Translations under genes and position numbers: made by a program
The notes under the pieces: model-generated
Database searches by the model: none
What the model was told of the DNA's origin: nothing
Seen by the model: the letters and a program-made list of their open reading frames with translations, nothing else
Assembly (NCBI GenBank): GCA_011174825.1
Contig: DUEZ01000089.1
Span: 1-37,585, forward strand
Reading direction: 5' to 3'
Source: Anaerolineae bacterium
Lineage (GTDB): Bacteria; Chloroflexota; Anaerolineae; Anaerolineales; E44-bin32
Length of the DNA: 37,585 bases
In this document: in pieces, positions 23,437-33,126 of the stretch
How positions within the stretch are numbered: the first letter of the stretch is position 1
Layout: each line of letters opens with the position of its first letter

Positions 23437-25068
23437 CTAAACCTGTGCTAATGCACAGCCATCCGCGCGAGGGTCGCTCCCGCCCCATAGGACGCCGTAT
23501 TCGGGATCGACCAGGATGATCTGACCACGCCCGAATAGCGCTCTTTCATAGCCCCGAATCTTCTCAACGTGGTGTCCCATCTTTGTTAAGTTTGCCAAGA
23601 TACGGCTTGGGATCCCCTCCTCAAGCGCCACATTGCCCTCAGGGTTCCCACCGACAATGCAGATACGTGGTCGATCAAGCGCGGCTTGAGGGTCGAGGTC
23701 GTCATCGATCAAGGCTTGGAGAACTTGGAGATGCCCCTGTGGCTGCATGAAGCCTCCCATCACCCCAAAACTAGCGAGTAGGGAGCCGTCCTCGTGGGTT
23801 GCTAACCCTGGGATGATCGTGTGGTAAGGGCGTTTCCCAGGAGCGAGCGCATTGGGATGGGTGGGATCCAAGCTGAAACCGTGTCCGCGGTTTTGAAGGG
23901 TAAACCCCCAACCTTTGGGGACAATACCGGTGCCGAATCCCATGTAGTTGCTGTTGATGAAGGAGCACGCGTTTCCGTACTCATCGACAGCGGTGAGGTA
24001 GACGGTATCGGAATCTGCGACGGGTGTGCCATATCGTTGATCTAGGGTTGCTTGCTGGGGGTTAATCAGCCCACGGCGCTCAGCTGCGTAAGATTTCGAG
24101 AGCAATTCTTCAAGGGGAAGGGGGGAAAATACTGGATCGGCGATGTACCAGCGTGTGTCCGCGAAAGCCAAGCGTAGCGCTTCGATGATCAGATGTAAGC
24201 GCTTGGTACTTAATGGTGCTATCTTTGCCAAATCGTAACCTTCCATGATGTTGAGCGCCAGCAAGGCGGTCAAGCCCTGGCCGTTGGGAGGGCATTCCCA
24301 GATGCGGTAATCGCGATAGGTCGTGGAGATCGGCTCATCCCAGGTGCTGCAATGGTTGGTAAGATCTTCTTCGGAGAGAACCCCACCAGCGTCTTGAACA
24401 GCTTCTGCGATGGCGGTAGCGATCTGGCCCTGGTAGAAAGCATTCGCACCGCCTTCAGCCACTTCACGAAGTGTGTGGGCCAAGCCTGGATTTCGAAAGA
24501 TCTCCCCAGGGTGTGGAGCCCGCCCATCGATCGTGAGCTCCTCACCACCAAGTGCCGTCGATAATTGCCGACTGGCGCCGAGTGCCCAGAAGTAAGCCGT
24601 AATTGGGGCGACCGGGAAGCCATCTTCGGCCAAATGTATGGCAGGAGCTAGCACGTCCGCTAAAGGAAGTTTTCCGTGCCTGGTGTGAAGGTCACACCAG
24701 GCGGCGCAAGCACCCGGAACAGTGATCGTATGGGCGTGGAAGGGGGGAAGCGTTTCATCGAACCCTTGTTTCTGAAGCAGGTTGAGTGAGAGACCTGCCG
24801 GGGCACGTCCAGAGCCATTGAGCGCTGTCACATTGCGCGTGCTTGCCTCGAAATATAGCGCGAAACAATCGCCACCGATGCCGGTCGAGGTCGGCTCGGT
24901 CACGTTGAGGGCTGCTGCGGTGGCGATAGCCGCATCGGCGGCAGTGCCGCCTTGGTTGAGAATCTCAAGCCCAGCTTGTGCAGCTAATGGTTGGGACGTA
25001 GCGACCATCCCGCGCCGGCCGACCACCGGTGAGCGTCTGGACGCGAAAGGGAGCACGTCTTTATCCAA
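23437..25068 (-). CDS. Gamma-glutamyltransferase family (Ntn hydrolase) protein
   Basis: 543 residues from a TTG at 25068, chosen because AGGAGG lies 7 bases upstream; a GTG at 25140 is in frame but lacks an SD. The fold is gamma-glutamyltransferase-like, resembling the YwrD branch: SRRSPVVGRRGMVATSQPLA, ADAAIATAAALNVTEP, STGIGGDCFALYFE and LNGSGRAPAG. The autocleavage and nucleophile Thr355 is in DSDTVYLTAVDEYGNA, and the GG loop is MGGFMQPQGH. Such enzymes self-cleave into two subunits and transfer or hydrolyse gamma-glutamyl groups of glutathione or other amides; some relatives act on other substrates. No signal peptide is visible from this start, so a cytoplasmic location is likely. Isolated gene, no operon partner. 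Confidence 0.9.
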   Translation of the reverse strand: MDKDVLPFASRRSPVVGRRGMVATSQPLAAQAGLEILNQGGTAADAAIATAAALNVTEPTSTGIGGDCFALYFEASTRNVTALNGSGRAPAGLSLNLLQKQGFDETLPPFHAHTITVPGACAAWCDLHTRHGKLPLADVLAPAIHLAEDGFPVAPITAYFWALGASRQLSTALGGEELTIDGRAPHPGEIFRNPGLAHTLREVAEGGANAFYQGQIATAIAEAVQDAGGVLSEEDLTNHCSTWDEPISTTYRDYRIWECPPNGQGLTALLALNIMEGYDLAKIAPLSTKRLHLIIEALRLAFADTRWYIADPVFSPLPLEELLSKSYAAERRGLINPQQATLDQRYGTPVADSDTVYLTAVDEYGNACSFINSNYMGFGTGIVPKGWGFTLQNRGHGFSLDPTHPNALAPGKRPYHTIIPGLATHEDGSLLASFGVMGGFMQPQGHLQVLQALIDDDLDPQAALDRPRICIVGGNPEGNVALEEGIPSRILANLTKMGHHVEKIRGYERALFGRGQIILVDPEYGVLWGGSDPRADGCALAQV

Positions 25069-25340
25069 GTCTGATCCTCCTACGGGAAGTATGCCCCGAG
25101 AGCGAACAGATGCCAAGCGTTTCAGACGATATGGGGGCACGAAGAGTGGACGAGTTTAAGATTCAATGATGAGGTGCTCTGGTGAACCTTCTTCCAGGGT
25201 CAAGTTTGATTTTGGGTGATCTGGAGGATGGATAAATTGATACGTAGATTTATTTCTCTCACCCCTGTGAATGCAGGCGAAGTGACAAGACAGTATACTT
25301 AAATCCGTGTGAATGAGACGAAGAGGGAGGGTGTTTGGTA

Positions 25341-25706
25341 ATGTCGACGACCGTCAACGTTGTCCGTAAAGGGACTGGGGAGACGCTTCTCGAGCATGTA
25401 AGATGGTGCGATAGCTGGTTTTGTAAGCTTAGAGGCCTTCAGTTTCGGACGACTCTAAGCCCAGGTGAAGCCTTGATCCTGGTTCACCCAAAGGAGGGCA
25501 TCCGCAGCACATCCATCCACATGTTCTTCGTCTTCTTCCCGATCGCCGCAGTATGGATCAATGGTCAGGGTGTGATCACAAGCGCGCAACTGGCGAAACC
25601 CTGGCGACCCTACTACGCCTCGCCTACTCCGGCACGCTATGTCCTCGAGACCACTCCCGATTTCCTGGACACGATATCGATTGGGGATGAGGTGGAATTT
25701 ATCTAA
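25341..25706 (+). CDS. DUF192 family protein
   Basis: 121 residues from the ATG at 25341 (GGGAGG lies 10 bases upstream; a TTG two codons earlier is the alternative). The compact DUF192 beta-rich fold is recognised from CKLRGLQFRTTLSPGEALIL, GIRSTSIHMFFVFFPIAAVW and ARYVLETTPDF. No signal peptide, unlike the secreted DUF192 proteins of proteobacteria. Function unknown. It converges on the last Tad gene with a 26-base gap. The 200-base stretch upstream shows no gene; a TATACT near 25296 might be a -10 element. Confidence 0.85.
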   Translation: MSTTVNVVRKGTGETLLEHVRWCDSWFCKLRGLQFRTTLSPGEALILVHPKEGIRSTSIHMFFVFFPIAAVWINGQGVITSAQLAKPWRPYYASPTPARYVLETTPDFLDTISIGDEVEFI

Positions 25707-25732
25707 CCGCAATTGTTTCTTGAGTCAACGAT

Positions 25733-27106
25733 CTAGAAAGGCGTCGCGCTCTCTTCCAGGGTGAACACACCATCCGGCATCTCGATATTGTTTACTTCGA
25801 ACTTGTCAGCGAATTTCGGTCGTAACCCCGTTGATTTGAGCGATCCGATAACCCGACCAGATTGAAAGCCGGTTTGTTTATAGATGAAGAGATCCTGCAT
25901 GACAATGCTCTTCCCCTCCATGCCTTGAACTTCAGATACTTTAACGACCTTACGTGTCCCATCTCGCATGCGATCCAGGTGCACCACCAAATCAATGGCA
26001 GAGGCAATTTGTTCTCGAATGGCCTGAAGCGGTAAGTCCATACCCGCCATGAGGACCATCGTTTCAATTCGTCGTAAGGTATCGCGTGGACTGTTAGAGT
26101 GGATGGTCGTTAGTGAGCCGTCGTGGCCGGTGTTCATCGCCTGAAGCATGTCCAAAGCCTCACCCCCGCGGGCCTCACCTACGATGATGCGGTCGGGTCG
26201 CATTCGCAGGGCATTGATCACCAATCTGCGGATGGTTACTTCACCTTTGCCTTCAACGTTCGGTGGTCGATATTCCATCCGGACGATATGCTCCTGCTTG
26301 AGCTGCAGCTCCGCTGTGTCCTCGATGGTGACGATACGTTCGTTCCCTGGAATGAAAGCTGAGACCACGTTTAATAGGGTAGTCTTCCCTGTTCCTGTAC
26401 CGCCTGAGATGATCATGTTAATCCGCGCTTCTACACAGGCATTTAGGAAAGCGGAAAGATTTGAGGTCAGGGTGCCGTTGGCGACCAGGTCTTGTGCAGT
26501 GTAGGGTGATTGGGCGAATTTGCGGATGGTGAGAGCCGGCCCATCGAGCGCAAGAGGCGGAATGGTGGCATTAACACGATAACCGTTGGGTAAACGGGCG
26601 TCTACCATCGGTGATGATTCGTCCACCCTTCGACCTATGGGCGATACAATTCGATCGATAACGCGCATCAGGTGAGCTTCATTTTCAAAGACGACGTCGG
26701 TTTTCTCGATCAAACCCCTTCGCTCGATATACACATTATCATGGCCGTTCACCATCACCTCGGTGATGGTGTCATCCTGCAGAAAAGGTTCAAGAGGTCC
26801 ATAACCAAGGATATCCGCCAATATCCAATCCAACAGTTGTGTGCGGTCATTACGGGTGTAGAGCAGGTTCTCCTCAGCCAGGACCTGGTTAAAGAAGGTT
26901 TCGATCATTTGACGCATTTGAGGGAGGTGGCTGAGTTCCATCTCCCCCTCGGTTTCGGCTAATAGCTTCCTCTGGACGCTATCTCGAATGTGATAGACAT
27001 CCGCGTTCACCCCCTCGGCGCGGGCGCTTGACATCGTTATCGATGCCAAATCTTCTGCAAGCGTTTCGTCAGTGTGATGATTCAGCGCTGGACGATTGTT
27101 GAACAT
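25733..27106 (-). CDS. Tad pilus assembly ATPase CpaF/TadA
   Basis: 457 residues, usual for this secretion-ATPase family. It powers Flp pilus polymerisation as a cytoplasmic hexamer at the TadB/TadC platform. N-terminal domain with GYGPLEPFLQDDTITEVMVNG; Walker A GGTGTGKTT at about residues 232-240; Asp box VTIEDTAELQL; Walker B MRPDRIIVGEARGGEALDML; His box TTIHSNSPRDTL. SD GAGGAAGG precedes the ATG. It is the last gene of the leftward Tad operon, 40 bases after the TPR-LysM gene. All catalytic motifs are intact. Confidence 0.95.
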   Translation of the reverse strand: MFNNRPALNHHTDETLAEDLASITMSSARAEGVNADVYHIRDSVQRKLLAETEGEMELSHLPQMRQMIETFFNQVLAEENLLYTRNDRTQLLDWILADILGYGPLEPFLQDDTITEVMVNGHDNVYIERRGLIEKTDVVFENEAHLMRVIDRIVSPIGRRVDESSPMVDARLPNGYRVNATIPPLALDGPALTIRKFAQSPYTAQDLVANGTLTSNLSAFLNACVEARINMIISGGTGTGKTTLLNVVSAFIPGNERIVTIEDTAELQLKQEHIVRMEYRPPNVEGKGEVTIRRLVINALRMRPDRIIVGEARGGEALDMLQAMNTGHDGSLTTIHSNSPRDTLRRIETMVLMAGMDLPLQAIREQIASAIDLVVHLDRMRDGTRKVVKVSEVQGMEGKSIVMQDLFIYKQTGFQSGRVIGSLKSTGLRPKFADKFEVNNIEMPDGVFTLEESATPF

Positions 27107-27146
27107 CTCAACCTTCCTCGAGGATGGTTTTGCGTACGTTCCCCAA

Positions 27147-28721
27147 CTACGGCAAGATAGGGATGATTAACTCCTGCCCGACATAGATCAAGTTTGCATT
27201 GGTGATTCCGTTGGCCAGAGCGATCGCGCGTACTGTTGAGTCATAGCGGCTTGCCAGCATCGTGAGATACTCACCTTCTTGAACCACGTGGATGACGGTG
27301 GTCTGGGTGGTATCCGCGAATTCCACCGCTTGATGATATCGTTCGAACGCCATGCCGAAGTTTCCATGAGTGGTGTAGTACTCCGCATCCTGTAGCAATG
27401 CGATCAAAGTTGGGTTTTCTCGAGCATTACGTCTTTTCAAACCACCTATCTCGGTGGCAACTTGATAGTGCCCCACTGCGACCTGGTAATTGCCTAAGAT
27501 GCCCAAGACCTCGGCTGTTCGAATTTGGGCTTCGTAAAGACGGAGCACAGCATCTGAATCCTGGTCGGCAAGAGCGATGCTTCGTTGAAAATCATTCAAC
27601 GCTGTGTCGTATTCACCGTCTACCACCTCGCTCTCGCCGCGCGCCACATAGGCATCGTATAGGGTTTGTTGAGCGGTTCCTAATGCATACTCAGGATCTA
27701 CGGCATAAACGGCTTCTAAGGCCTCGATCACTTCGCTCCAACGACCGTTGCTGAAACCCTCTTGCGCGGTCAGGTAGAGACGCGCCAATTCACGCTCCGC
27801 TTTGATCTCTGAATCCTGCGGTCGAAGAGTGAGAGCTTTTCGGAAGTAGCCTTCGGCGATCTCAAGGGCTTTCAGCGAGTCCGGCTGGTCGATGAGTGTT
27901 TCCCTCGCTGCGTTCACGTAGCTAAAATACAATCGCTCCTCGACAATCTCTGATCGAAACTCAGGGTGGAGGGCTCGCACACTCTCATAACCGGTAACGG
28001 CCGCCTCCCACATCTCGGATTGGAAATCCACCTCAGCCTGTGCGAAGATGTCGTTGAGTAAAGTTACTTTCTCGATGTAGTTCAATTGGTATTCGATATC
28101 GCGAAAATTCGGGTCCAGAGCCACAAGGTTCTCTAGGATCGTTCTTGCATTCGTCCAATTCTCATGCGCGATGAGATCCATCGCCTCGAGATAGAGTATC
28201 TCGAGCGAAGTAGCTACTTCAACCTGAGCCATGGTTTCCTTTAAACCGGGGAAATCTGGATTGATGTTGGCGATCTCATCGAGTAGAATTTTCGCTTCTC
28301 CTGGCCGCCCCACGCTCAGCAAACCTTGTGCTTCACGCGCTTTAGCATAGAGTTGGGCCATTTGGATCTCATGTTCCACCGTCTGCCGTGCAAGATCCAG
28401 TTTTTCACCAAGCCAACTAGAGTAAGTGTATATGCCCCCAATACCAATCACAGCGATGAGGGATACCGTGATGATACGAGTAACCATTTTCCTAAAGCGA
28501 AGAGCTTTCTCGATCGCTAAATCGGTCCTCTCATCGCGTTCAAACTTGGCTCGCAATAAGAAATCTTGGCGCAGCGTACGCAGCTCAGGTACGAGCGGGA
28601 ATTGGACCATCAGATGTTCCACATGGGATATCCCCGCTTTCCATTCGCCCTTCTGCAGGTGGTGCAGAGCCATTTGATATCGAGGATGGTTCTGTAACGC
28701 ATCAGCCGTGTCAGCAGACAT
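27147..28721 (-). CDS. TPR-repeat membrane protein with C-terminal LysM domain
   Basis: 524 residues from the ATG at 28721 (SD AAAGGAG; an upstream in-frame ATG at 28745 lacks one). Layout: a cytoplasmic N-terminal part of about 80 residues; one TM helix at about 82-103; a long extracellular helical array of TPR-like repeats (for example TALNDFQRSIALADQDSD and VGHYQVATEIGG); and a LysM motif in the last 47 residues (HVVQEGEYLTMLASRYD to GQELIIP). LysM binds peptidoglycan or related glycans. Lying between tadC and cpaF with tight spacing, it is presumably co-expressed with the pilus. It might play the part of the TPR protein TadD while holding the machine to the wall, but this is inference. 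Confidence 0.88.
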   Translation of the reverse strand: MSADTADALQNHPRYQMALHHLQKGEWKAGISHVEHLMVQFPLVPELRTLRQDFLLRAKFERDERTDLAIEKALRFRKMVTRIITVSLIAVIGIGGIYTYSSWLGEKLDLARQTVEHEIQMAQLYAKAREAQGLLSVGRPGEAKILLDEIANINPDFPGLKETMAQVEVATSLEILYLEAMDLIAHENWTNARTILENLVALDPNFRDIEYQLNYIEKVTLLNDIFAQAEVDFQSEMWEAAVTGYESVRALHPEFRSEIVEERLYFSYVNAARETLIDQPDSLKALEIAEGYFRKALTLRPQDSEIKAERELARLYLTAQEGFSNGRWSEVIEALEAVYAVDPEYALGTAQQTLYDAYVARGESEVVDGEYDTALNDFQRSIALADQDSDAVLRLYEAQIRTAEVLGILGNYQVAVGHYQVATEIGGLKRRNARENPTLIALLQDAEYYTTHGNFGMAFERYHQAVEFADTTQTTVIHVVQEGEYLTMLASRYDSTVRAIALANGITNANLIYVGQELIIPILP

Positions 28722-28754
28722 ACGGACTCCTTTGTGCCCTTTCACATGAAGGCA

Positions 28755-29801
28755 TCACCGGCCAGTGCTCCTAAGCATTGTGAAGAGCTCACCCATAACT
28801 GGGATCATTGGCCCTAAGATCACAGCTAACATTGCGGGAAATATTAATAACAAAAGAGGAAAGAGCATTTTAAGGGGCATTTTTCGGGCTTGTTCTTGGG
28901 CCCGGAAACGCCTCTCTATTCGCATTTGCTTTGCCTGAGCATGCAAGGTGTCGGCAATGCTCATTCCTAGCTGATCGGATTGAAGGATGACCGCCACGAA
29001 GCTAGACAACTCGGGCACATCCACACGATCCGCCAGATTACGCAGTGCCTTTTGGCGTGGTACCCCCATGCTTATTTCGGCGACCACCCGACTAAACTCT
29101 GCGCCCATTGGTGTCTTCCAATACTCACTCACCCGTTGCAGGGATTGGTCAAAACCCAATCCAGCATCAGCACACACGCTAAGCATATCGAGTGCGTCAG
29201 GCAGACCCTTGCGGATCGAGTCTTTTCTTGCACGCACCTTGCGGCGCAACCAGGTTTTTGGGAGATTGGAGACCACGAAAAGAGTGATAACGCTGGCGAA
29301 CAAGGTGGTCAGGTTGATCGAAGACCCGGTTCCATGTGTGCCCACGTTCAATCTTGTTATAGAAAATGCTGCGTCACCAGAGGATGAGCCAAATTGGAGA
29401 ATGTTCCCTTGGAAGATCTGAAAAGCGAGGTAGATTCCGATCAGGGAAAAAATGAATCGGATGCTATAAAACTCCCGAGGACCTAACCCCATCGGGTTAC
29501 CTGCGATGGCTAATTCGCGCTCCACATTGGCAGACAATTGACCAGGGGTGAGCATTCCGATAAGTCGACTGAGCCGCTTGAGCCATGGCGCAATAATTCG
29601 TGTGCGAAACGACCCCGAAAGTCCGGCTCGATGGGAAATGATCGTTGAACGAGTTTTTCGCACCTCTGTTTCTTGGCTTACATATTCATTGAGGCGTTGA
29701 GCGAGTTCGTTTACTGAGAAGGAATTTAAACCTAACACGAAAAAGGACACACCCGCCGCGACGAGGGCGAAACTCACTATGGACATGATCACTGATTGCA
29801 T
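28755..29801 (-). CDS. Tad pilus inner-membrane platform protein TadC
   Basis: 348 residues from the ATG at 29801 (SD AGGAAG; an upstream TTG at 29831 is less likely). Type II secretion F domain (GspF) protein: N-terminal TM helix, two central TM helices, then the T2SSF helical bundle with LPDALDMLSVCADAGLGFDQ and LVFPLLLLIFPAML-like C-terminal helices (here MLFPLLLLIFPAML). It pairs with TadB to form the membrane platform on which CpaF acts. It lies 58 bases after tadB and 33 before the TPR-LysM gene. Confidence 0.93.
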   Translation of the reverse strand: MQSVIMSIVSFALVAAGVSFFVLGLNSFSVNELAQRLNEYVSQETEVRKTRSTIISHRAGLSGSFRTRIIAPWLKRLSRLIGMLTPGQLSANVERELAIAGNPMGLGPREFYSIRFIFSLIGIYLAFQIFQGNILQFGSSSGDAAFSITRLNVGTHGTGSSINLTTLFASVITLFVVSNLPKTWLRRKVRARKDSIRKGLPDALDMLSVCADAGLGFDQSLQRVSEYWKTPMGAEFSRVVAEISMGVPRQKALRNLADRVDVPELSSFVAVILQSDQLGMSIADTLHAQAKQMRIERRFRAQEQARKMPLKMLFPLLLLIFPAMLAVILGPMIPVMGELFTMLRSTGR

Positions 29802-29859
29802 TTCATCGCTTCCTGGTACTGATCGGGGCAAAATATGGAAGCCCGTCAGTTGAATGCAA

Positions 29860-30831
29860 CTAGACCTCGATCCGTGCGATTCGTTGAATCACAAAATGAC
29901 CCAGGAAGATGCCGGCGATGGCGCCAAAAGGAATACACAGAAGTGGTCCTGGGGTAAAAAGCCGTTTCATGTATTCCGGATTCATCATGAACATTAAAGC
30001 GCCGACGATAAATGGCAAGACGGATAGCAGGTAACCGGTGTATCGTTGCTGGGTTGTGATCACGCGGACCTCACCAAATAACCGTGTGCGTTCACGAATG
30101 GTTTCGGTGACCGCTGTTAACATGGTTGTCAGGTTACCGCCCACCCGGTAATGAATTTCGATCGAGGTCACCATCAGGTCAAGATCAGCGTTCCGCATCC
30201 GCTCGGCAAGATTAATGAGGGCTTGTGGGAGTGCCAGACCTAAACCGACCTCGTGTACCACCCGTTTAAACTCTTCGGAGGCCGGTGGCTTCATTTCACG
30301 CGCCACAACCTCGATAGCTTGAAGCAGGCTAAAGCCGGCTCGAACGGCTCCATTGATAAGCACAAGCACATCTACAAGTTGTTTCTCAAACTGGATCAGC
30401 CGTTTGCTAATACGACGTCTTAGATAGATTTCTGGGATCAAATACGCAATCATCGCCAGACCAATGCCTGAGATTATTGTCCCGGAGGTTATCCAGCCAA
30501 CAAGTAGACCGACCACTGTGAGCCAGATACGCACCAGGAGGAACTCCGTAACGCTGATACGCAAGTTGGCTTGCATGAGCTGGAGACTGATCTTCTCTGA
30601 ACTTAGCGATGAAAGCATCGCATTCAGCCGGATTCGCAGACGTGCTAGCATAGCTCGTCTGCGACCACGTCCCCGTCGAGGCTCTTCCTTAGGGACAATG
30701 GCATAGGCATGAATGCGTTCTTGCATTCCGTCGCCGGTCGCCAAAGTGCGGGTCATGCCCCAGAAGAAGAGTCCAAAAGCAAGCAGGACGAATAATCCGA
30801 TAATGATGATCGATGGAAATCCAGTAATCAT
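29860..30831 (-). CDS. Tad pilus inner-membrane platform protein TadB
   Basis: 323 residues with the same T2SSF plan as TadC: N-terminal TM helix (about 5-25), a basic segment EPRRGRGRRRA, two mid-protein TM helices, the F domain with LVDVLVLINGAVRAGFSLLQ and GLGLALPQAL, and two C-terminal TM helices. TadB and TadC are the usual pair of platform proteins in Tad systems. SD TGAGG before the ATG. It follows tadZ by 54 bases. Confidence 0.93.
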   Translation of the reverse strand: MITGFPSIIIIGLFVLLAFGLFFWGMTRTLATGDGMQERIHAYAIVPKEEPRRGRGRRRAMLARLRIRLNAMLSSLSSEKISLQLMQANLRISVTEFLLVRIWLTVVGLLVGWITSGTIISGIGLAMIAYLIPEIYLRRRISKRLIQFEKQLVDVLVLINGAVRAGFSLLQAIEVVAREMKPPASEEFKRVVHEVGLGLALPQALINLAERMRNADLDLMVTSIEIHYRVGGNLTTMLTAVTETIRERTRLFGEVRVITTQQRYTGYLLSVLPFIVGALMFMMNPEYMKRLFTPGPLLCIPFGAIAGIFLGHFVIQRIARIEV

Positions 30832-30885
30832 GCTGCTTCATACCTCACATTGTTATCGCTTCACCCTGTTCTTGATGGACTCCGA

Positions 30886-32139
30886 CTAACCAGCACGGAC
30901 TGACGCCAATCGCCCCCGCACCCTAGCTGATAACGTAGTTCGACCGGAAATGGCTTTAAATGGCTCTTCCGAACCGATATCGGCCAGGTTAAGGGCTAAA
31001 TGCTTGATAGCTCGGCTGGCTGGGCTGCGCGGATACTTGAAGACCAAAGGGATCCCGCGGTTCAAGCTGCGGATCGCGTTTGAATTGTCATCAGGGATCT
31101 GAGCATACAGATCATGGTGCAGAGCAGTGGCGATGTCTTTCGTCTTCACACCGCCTGGCATGCCAGCCCGGTTGAGAATGGTGAGCAGTTTTCCGGTCGG
31201 ATAAGCCAACGATCGGCTGAGATGGAGGAAACGGCTGGTGTCATGCAACGCACCTAGGTCAGGGGTGGTGACCAAAAGGATCCGGTCAGCCGCATCCATG
31301 AGTGTCACTGTGTTTTCATTGAGATAGCTACCAGCGTCGATCACGATGAAGTCATACATTTTGCTCACGCATCTTAAGACGTTGTACATATCGTCAGGGC
31401 GGATGCCCTGTGCGACCTGTATATCCGTAGGACCAAGAAGCACATGGATGCCGGTAGCATGCTCAACCACGACCTCCTCTACAAGAGAGGTGTCTAACGC
31501 GCCGGCGTGGGGAATGAGATCGGCGATGGTGTTGTGAGCACGAGCATTGAGCATTAATCCTAAGTGACCGAAGAGTAGCTTTCCCTCCATCAGCAACACC
31601 CGATCATCAAAAGTTTCGTGGATTGCGACAGCTAAATTAACTGCCAGGGTTGAACAACCCACACCACCTCTTGGGCTGAAGATGGTTAGAATGTGCAAAG
31701 GTTTGGTTTGTCCTTTCGTGTCGGTGGCTGCCCCTTGAGAATGAAGTCGACGAGCCTCGAGATCACGCACACGCCTGAGCGTGCTTAACAGATTTACCTG
31801 GGTGAAAGGTTGAAGGAGGAACCCGCGCACACCAGCCAACATCACCTGCTGTGCCAGGATCGGATCGTCGACCGGAATGATGGCCACGGTGGCTATTTCA
31901 GGAAACGTGAAGGCCAACTCGTCGATGGTGTCCAGTGTGTTTCGCGAATCGACTTGATGGTCAATGAGCACAATCTTTGGCTCGAGGGGTGGGATCTCTT
32001 GGATCACCTTTTCCTGAGAGTCCAACACGGCCACGAGTTGGAACTCTTCCTGTGAACTGAGAGCGGAGGTAATTTGTTGTTGGGTGGGTTCGTTAGCGAC
32101 AATAGCCACTACTGGGATTGGTTTTTTCTTTTCGGGCAT
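30886..32139 (-). CDS. TadZ/CpaE-type pilus localisation protein with degenerate P-loop
   Basis: 417 residues from the ATG at 32139 (SD AAAGGAAG; an upstream ATG at 32157 overlaps that SD). Residues 9-125 are a receiver-like domain with Asp60 (KIVLID) but Gln110 where true receivers have Lys (FLLQPF). Residues 148-400 are a MinD/ParA-type ATPase domain. Its P-loop reads PRGGVGCST, with Arg157 and Cys162 replacing the signature and Walker lysines of KGGxGKS/T. The following motif is LLMEGKLLFGHLG where MinD-type proteins have an Asp. Walker B (FIVIDAG) is kept. TadZ/CpaE recruits and positions the pilus machine at the membrane. This version probably binds nucleotide poorly or not at all. Confidence 0.9.
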   Translation of the reverse strand: MPEKKKPIPVVAIVANEPTQQQITSALSSQEEFQLVAVLDSQEKVIQEIPPLEPKIVLIDHQVDSRNTLDTIDELAFTFPEIATVAIIPVDDPILAQQVMLAGVRGFLLQPFTQVNLLSTLRRVRDLEARRLHSQGAATDTKGQTKPLHILTIFSPRGGVGCSTLAVNLAVAIHETFDDRVLLMEGKLLFGHLGLMLNARAHNTIADLIPHAGALDTSLVEEVVVEHATGIHVLLGPTDIQVAQGIRPDDMYNVLRCVSKMYDFIVIDAGSYLNENTVTLMDAADRILLVTTPDLGALHDTSRFLHLSRSLAYPTGKLLTILNRAGMPGGVKTKDIATALHHDLYAQIPDDNSNAIRSLNRGIPLVFKYPRSPASRAIKHLALNLADIGSEEPFKAISGRTTLSARVRGRLASVRAG

Positions 32140-32193
32140 TTTCAACTTCCTTTCCATAACCTTCGTTGGCTATATGCCTTGGAATGGCGGTCC

Positions 32194-33081
32194 TTACCGT
32201 GATATCACCAGTTCGTATCGATCTTTTAGGTATTCCGACATCACGGGGTTAAGCTGATAAAGCAGTTCCGAGGTCGGGGCGCGTAACACAATGTCGATCA
32301 CCCCCCCTGCGTCCTTGAGGTGTTTCAGCACCAATGCGTCTTGCGGTGAAAGCGCCAACAGGATCGCTTGTGGTTCGATCTCCGAGGGTTGCGGTGTAGG
32401 TGTTGGTTGTGGTGTGGCCTTAGCCTCAGCATCCGTGAAACTGACACTCGCGGTACTCGCTGTCGTCGAACCTGTCTGTCGTGCCAGTTTGATCTCTACC
32501 ACAATCGCCGAAATCTCAACCCGCTGTAGCGCACTGAAGGTGAACAGCTCATCTTCCTCTTCCGCCTCCTCACCGAACATGCCTCCCGACCCAGCTTGGC
32601 CAGGTAAGACCGGCTGTTCGATGGAGACCAGTATGTCAACGATGTCGCCTGGTTGGAGGAGATCAATCTGGCTCATCAGGTCGGTTGCCGGGAAAGCCAT
32701 GAGCACTTGATCGTCCCCAATGACGAAAGCCAGGTCTCCTTTGATGTTCGTCGGATCGACCAGATGATGCTCCATGACAATCTCACCAGCGACGAGCGGG
32801 ATTTTGGTGATCCTGTCGAGCGCTTCGCTGATCTCATTCAACGCATTTGGTGGGGCAAATTCGACGGACACCTCCATGAGCGTTAGATCTTGCACCCTCA
32901 ACAACGCCCTTATGGGGATATCATGGGTGACGACGACCACGGACTCCGTACTTGGTAGGATAGGTGTCGCCTGTGGCAGGGGAGTAATGCCCTGCCTTAG
33001 GATCGAAGAGATGAGGAAAACACCTGCCACCACGGCAACGATTCCAACCACGGCTATGATTATTCCTGTTCGTCTGCTCAA
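32194..33081 (-). CDS. Flp pilus assembly protein CpaB/RcpC
   Basis: 295 residues from a TTG start preceded by GAAGGAGCG. N-terminal TM helix (about 6-28), then a SAF domain (VVVVTHDIPIRALLRVQDL and KIPLVAGEIVMEHHLV) and an RcpC/CpaB beta domain (LQPGDIVDILVSIEQ), with a Thr/Pro-rich insert (KATPQPTPTPQPSE) before the last part (ILLALSPQDALVLKHLKDAG). In Gram-negative bacteria this periplasmic protein works with the secretin; here no secretin is present, so it probably contacts the wall or stabilises the platform. It lies 54 bases upstream of tadZ. Confidence 0.92.
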   Translation of the reverse strand: MSRRTGIIIAVVGIVAVVAGVFLISSILRQGITPLPQATPILPSTESVVVVTHDIPIRALLRVQDLTLMEVSVEFAPPNALNEISEALDRITKIPLVAGEIVMEHHLVDPTNIKGDLAFVIGDDQVLMAFPATDLMSQIDLLQPGDIVDILVSIEQPVLPGQAGSGGMFGEEAEEEDELFTFSALQRVEISAIVVEIKLARQTGSTTASTASVSFTDAEAKATPQPTPTPQPSEIEPQAILLALSPQDALVLKHLKDAGGVIDIVLRAPTSELLYQLNPVMSEYLKDRYELVISR

Positions 33082-33126
33082 CTTCTCGCTCCTTCTTAGT
33101 GTGCTTTGTGTTGTATGCGAGTGACA

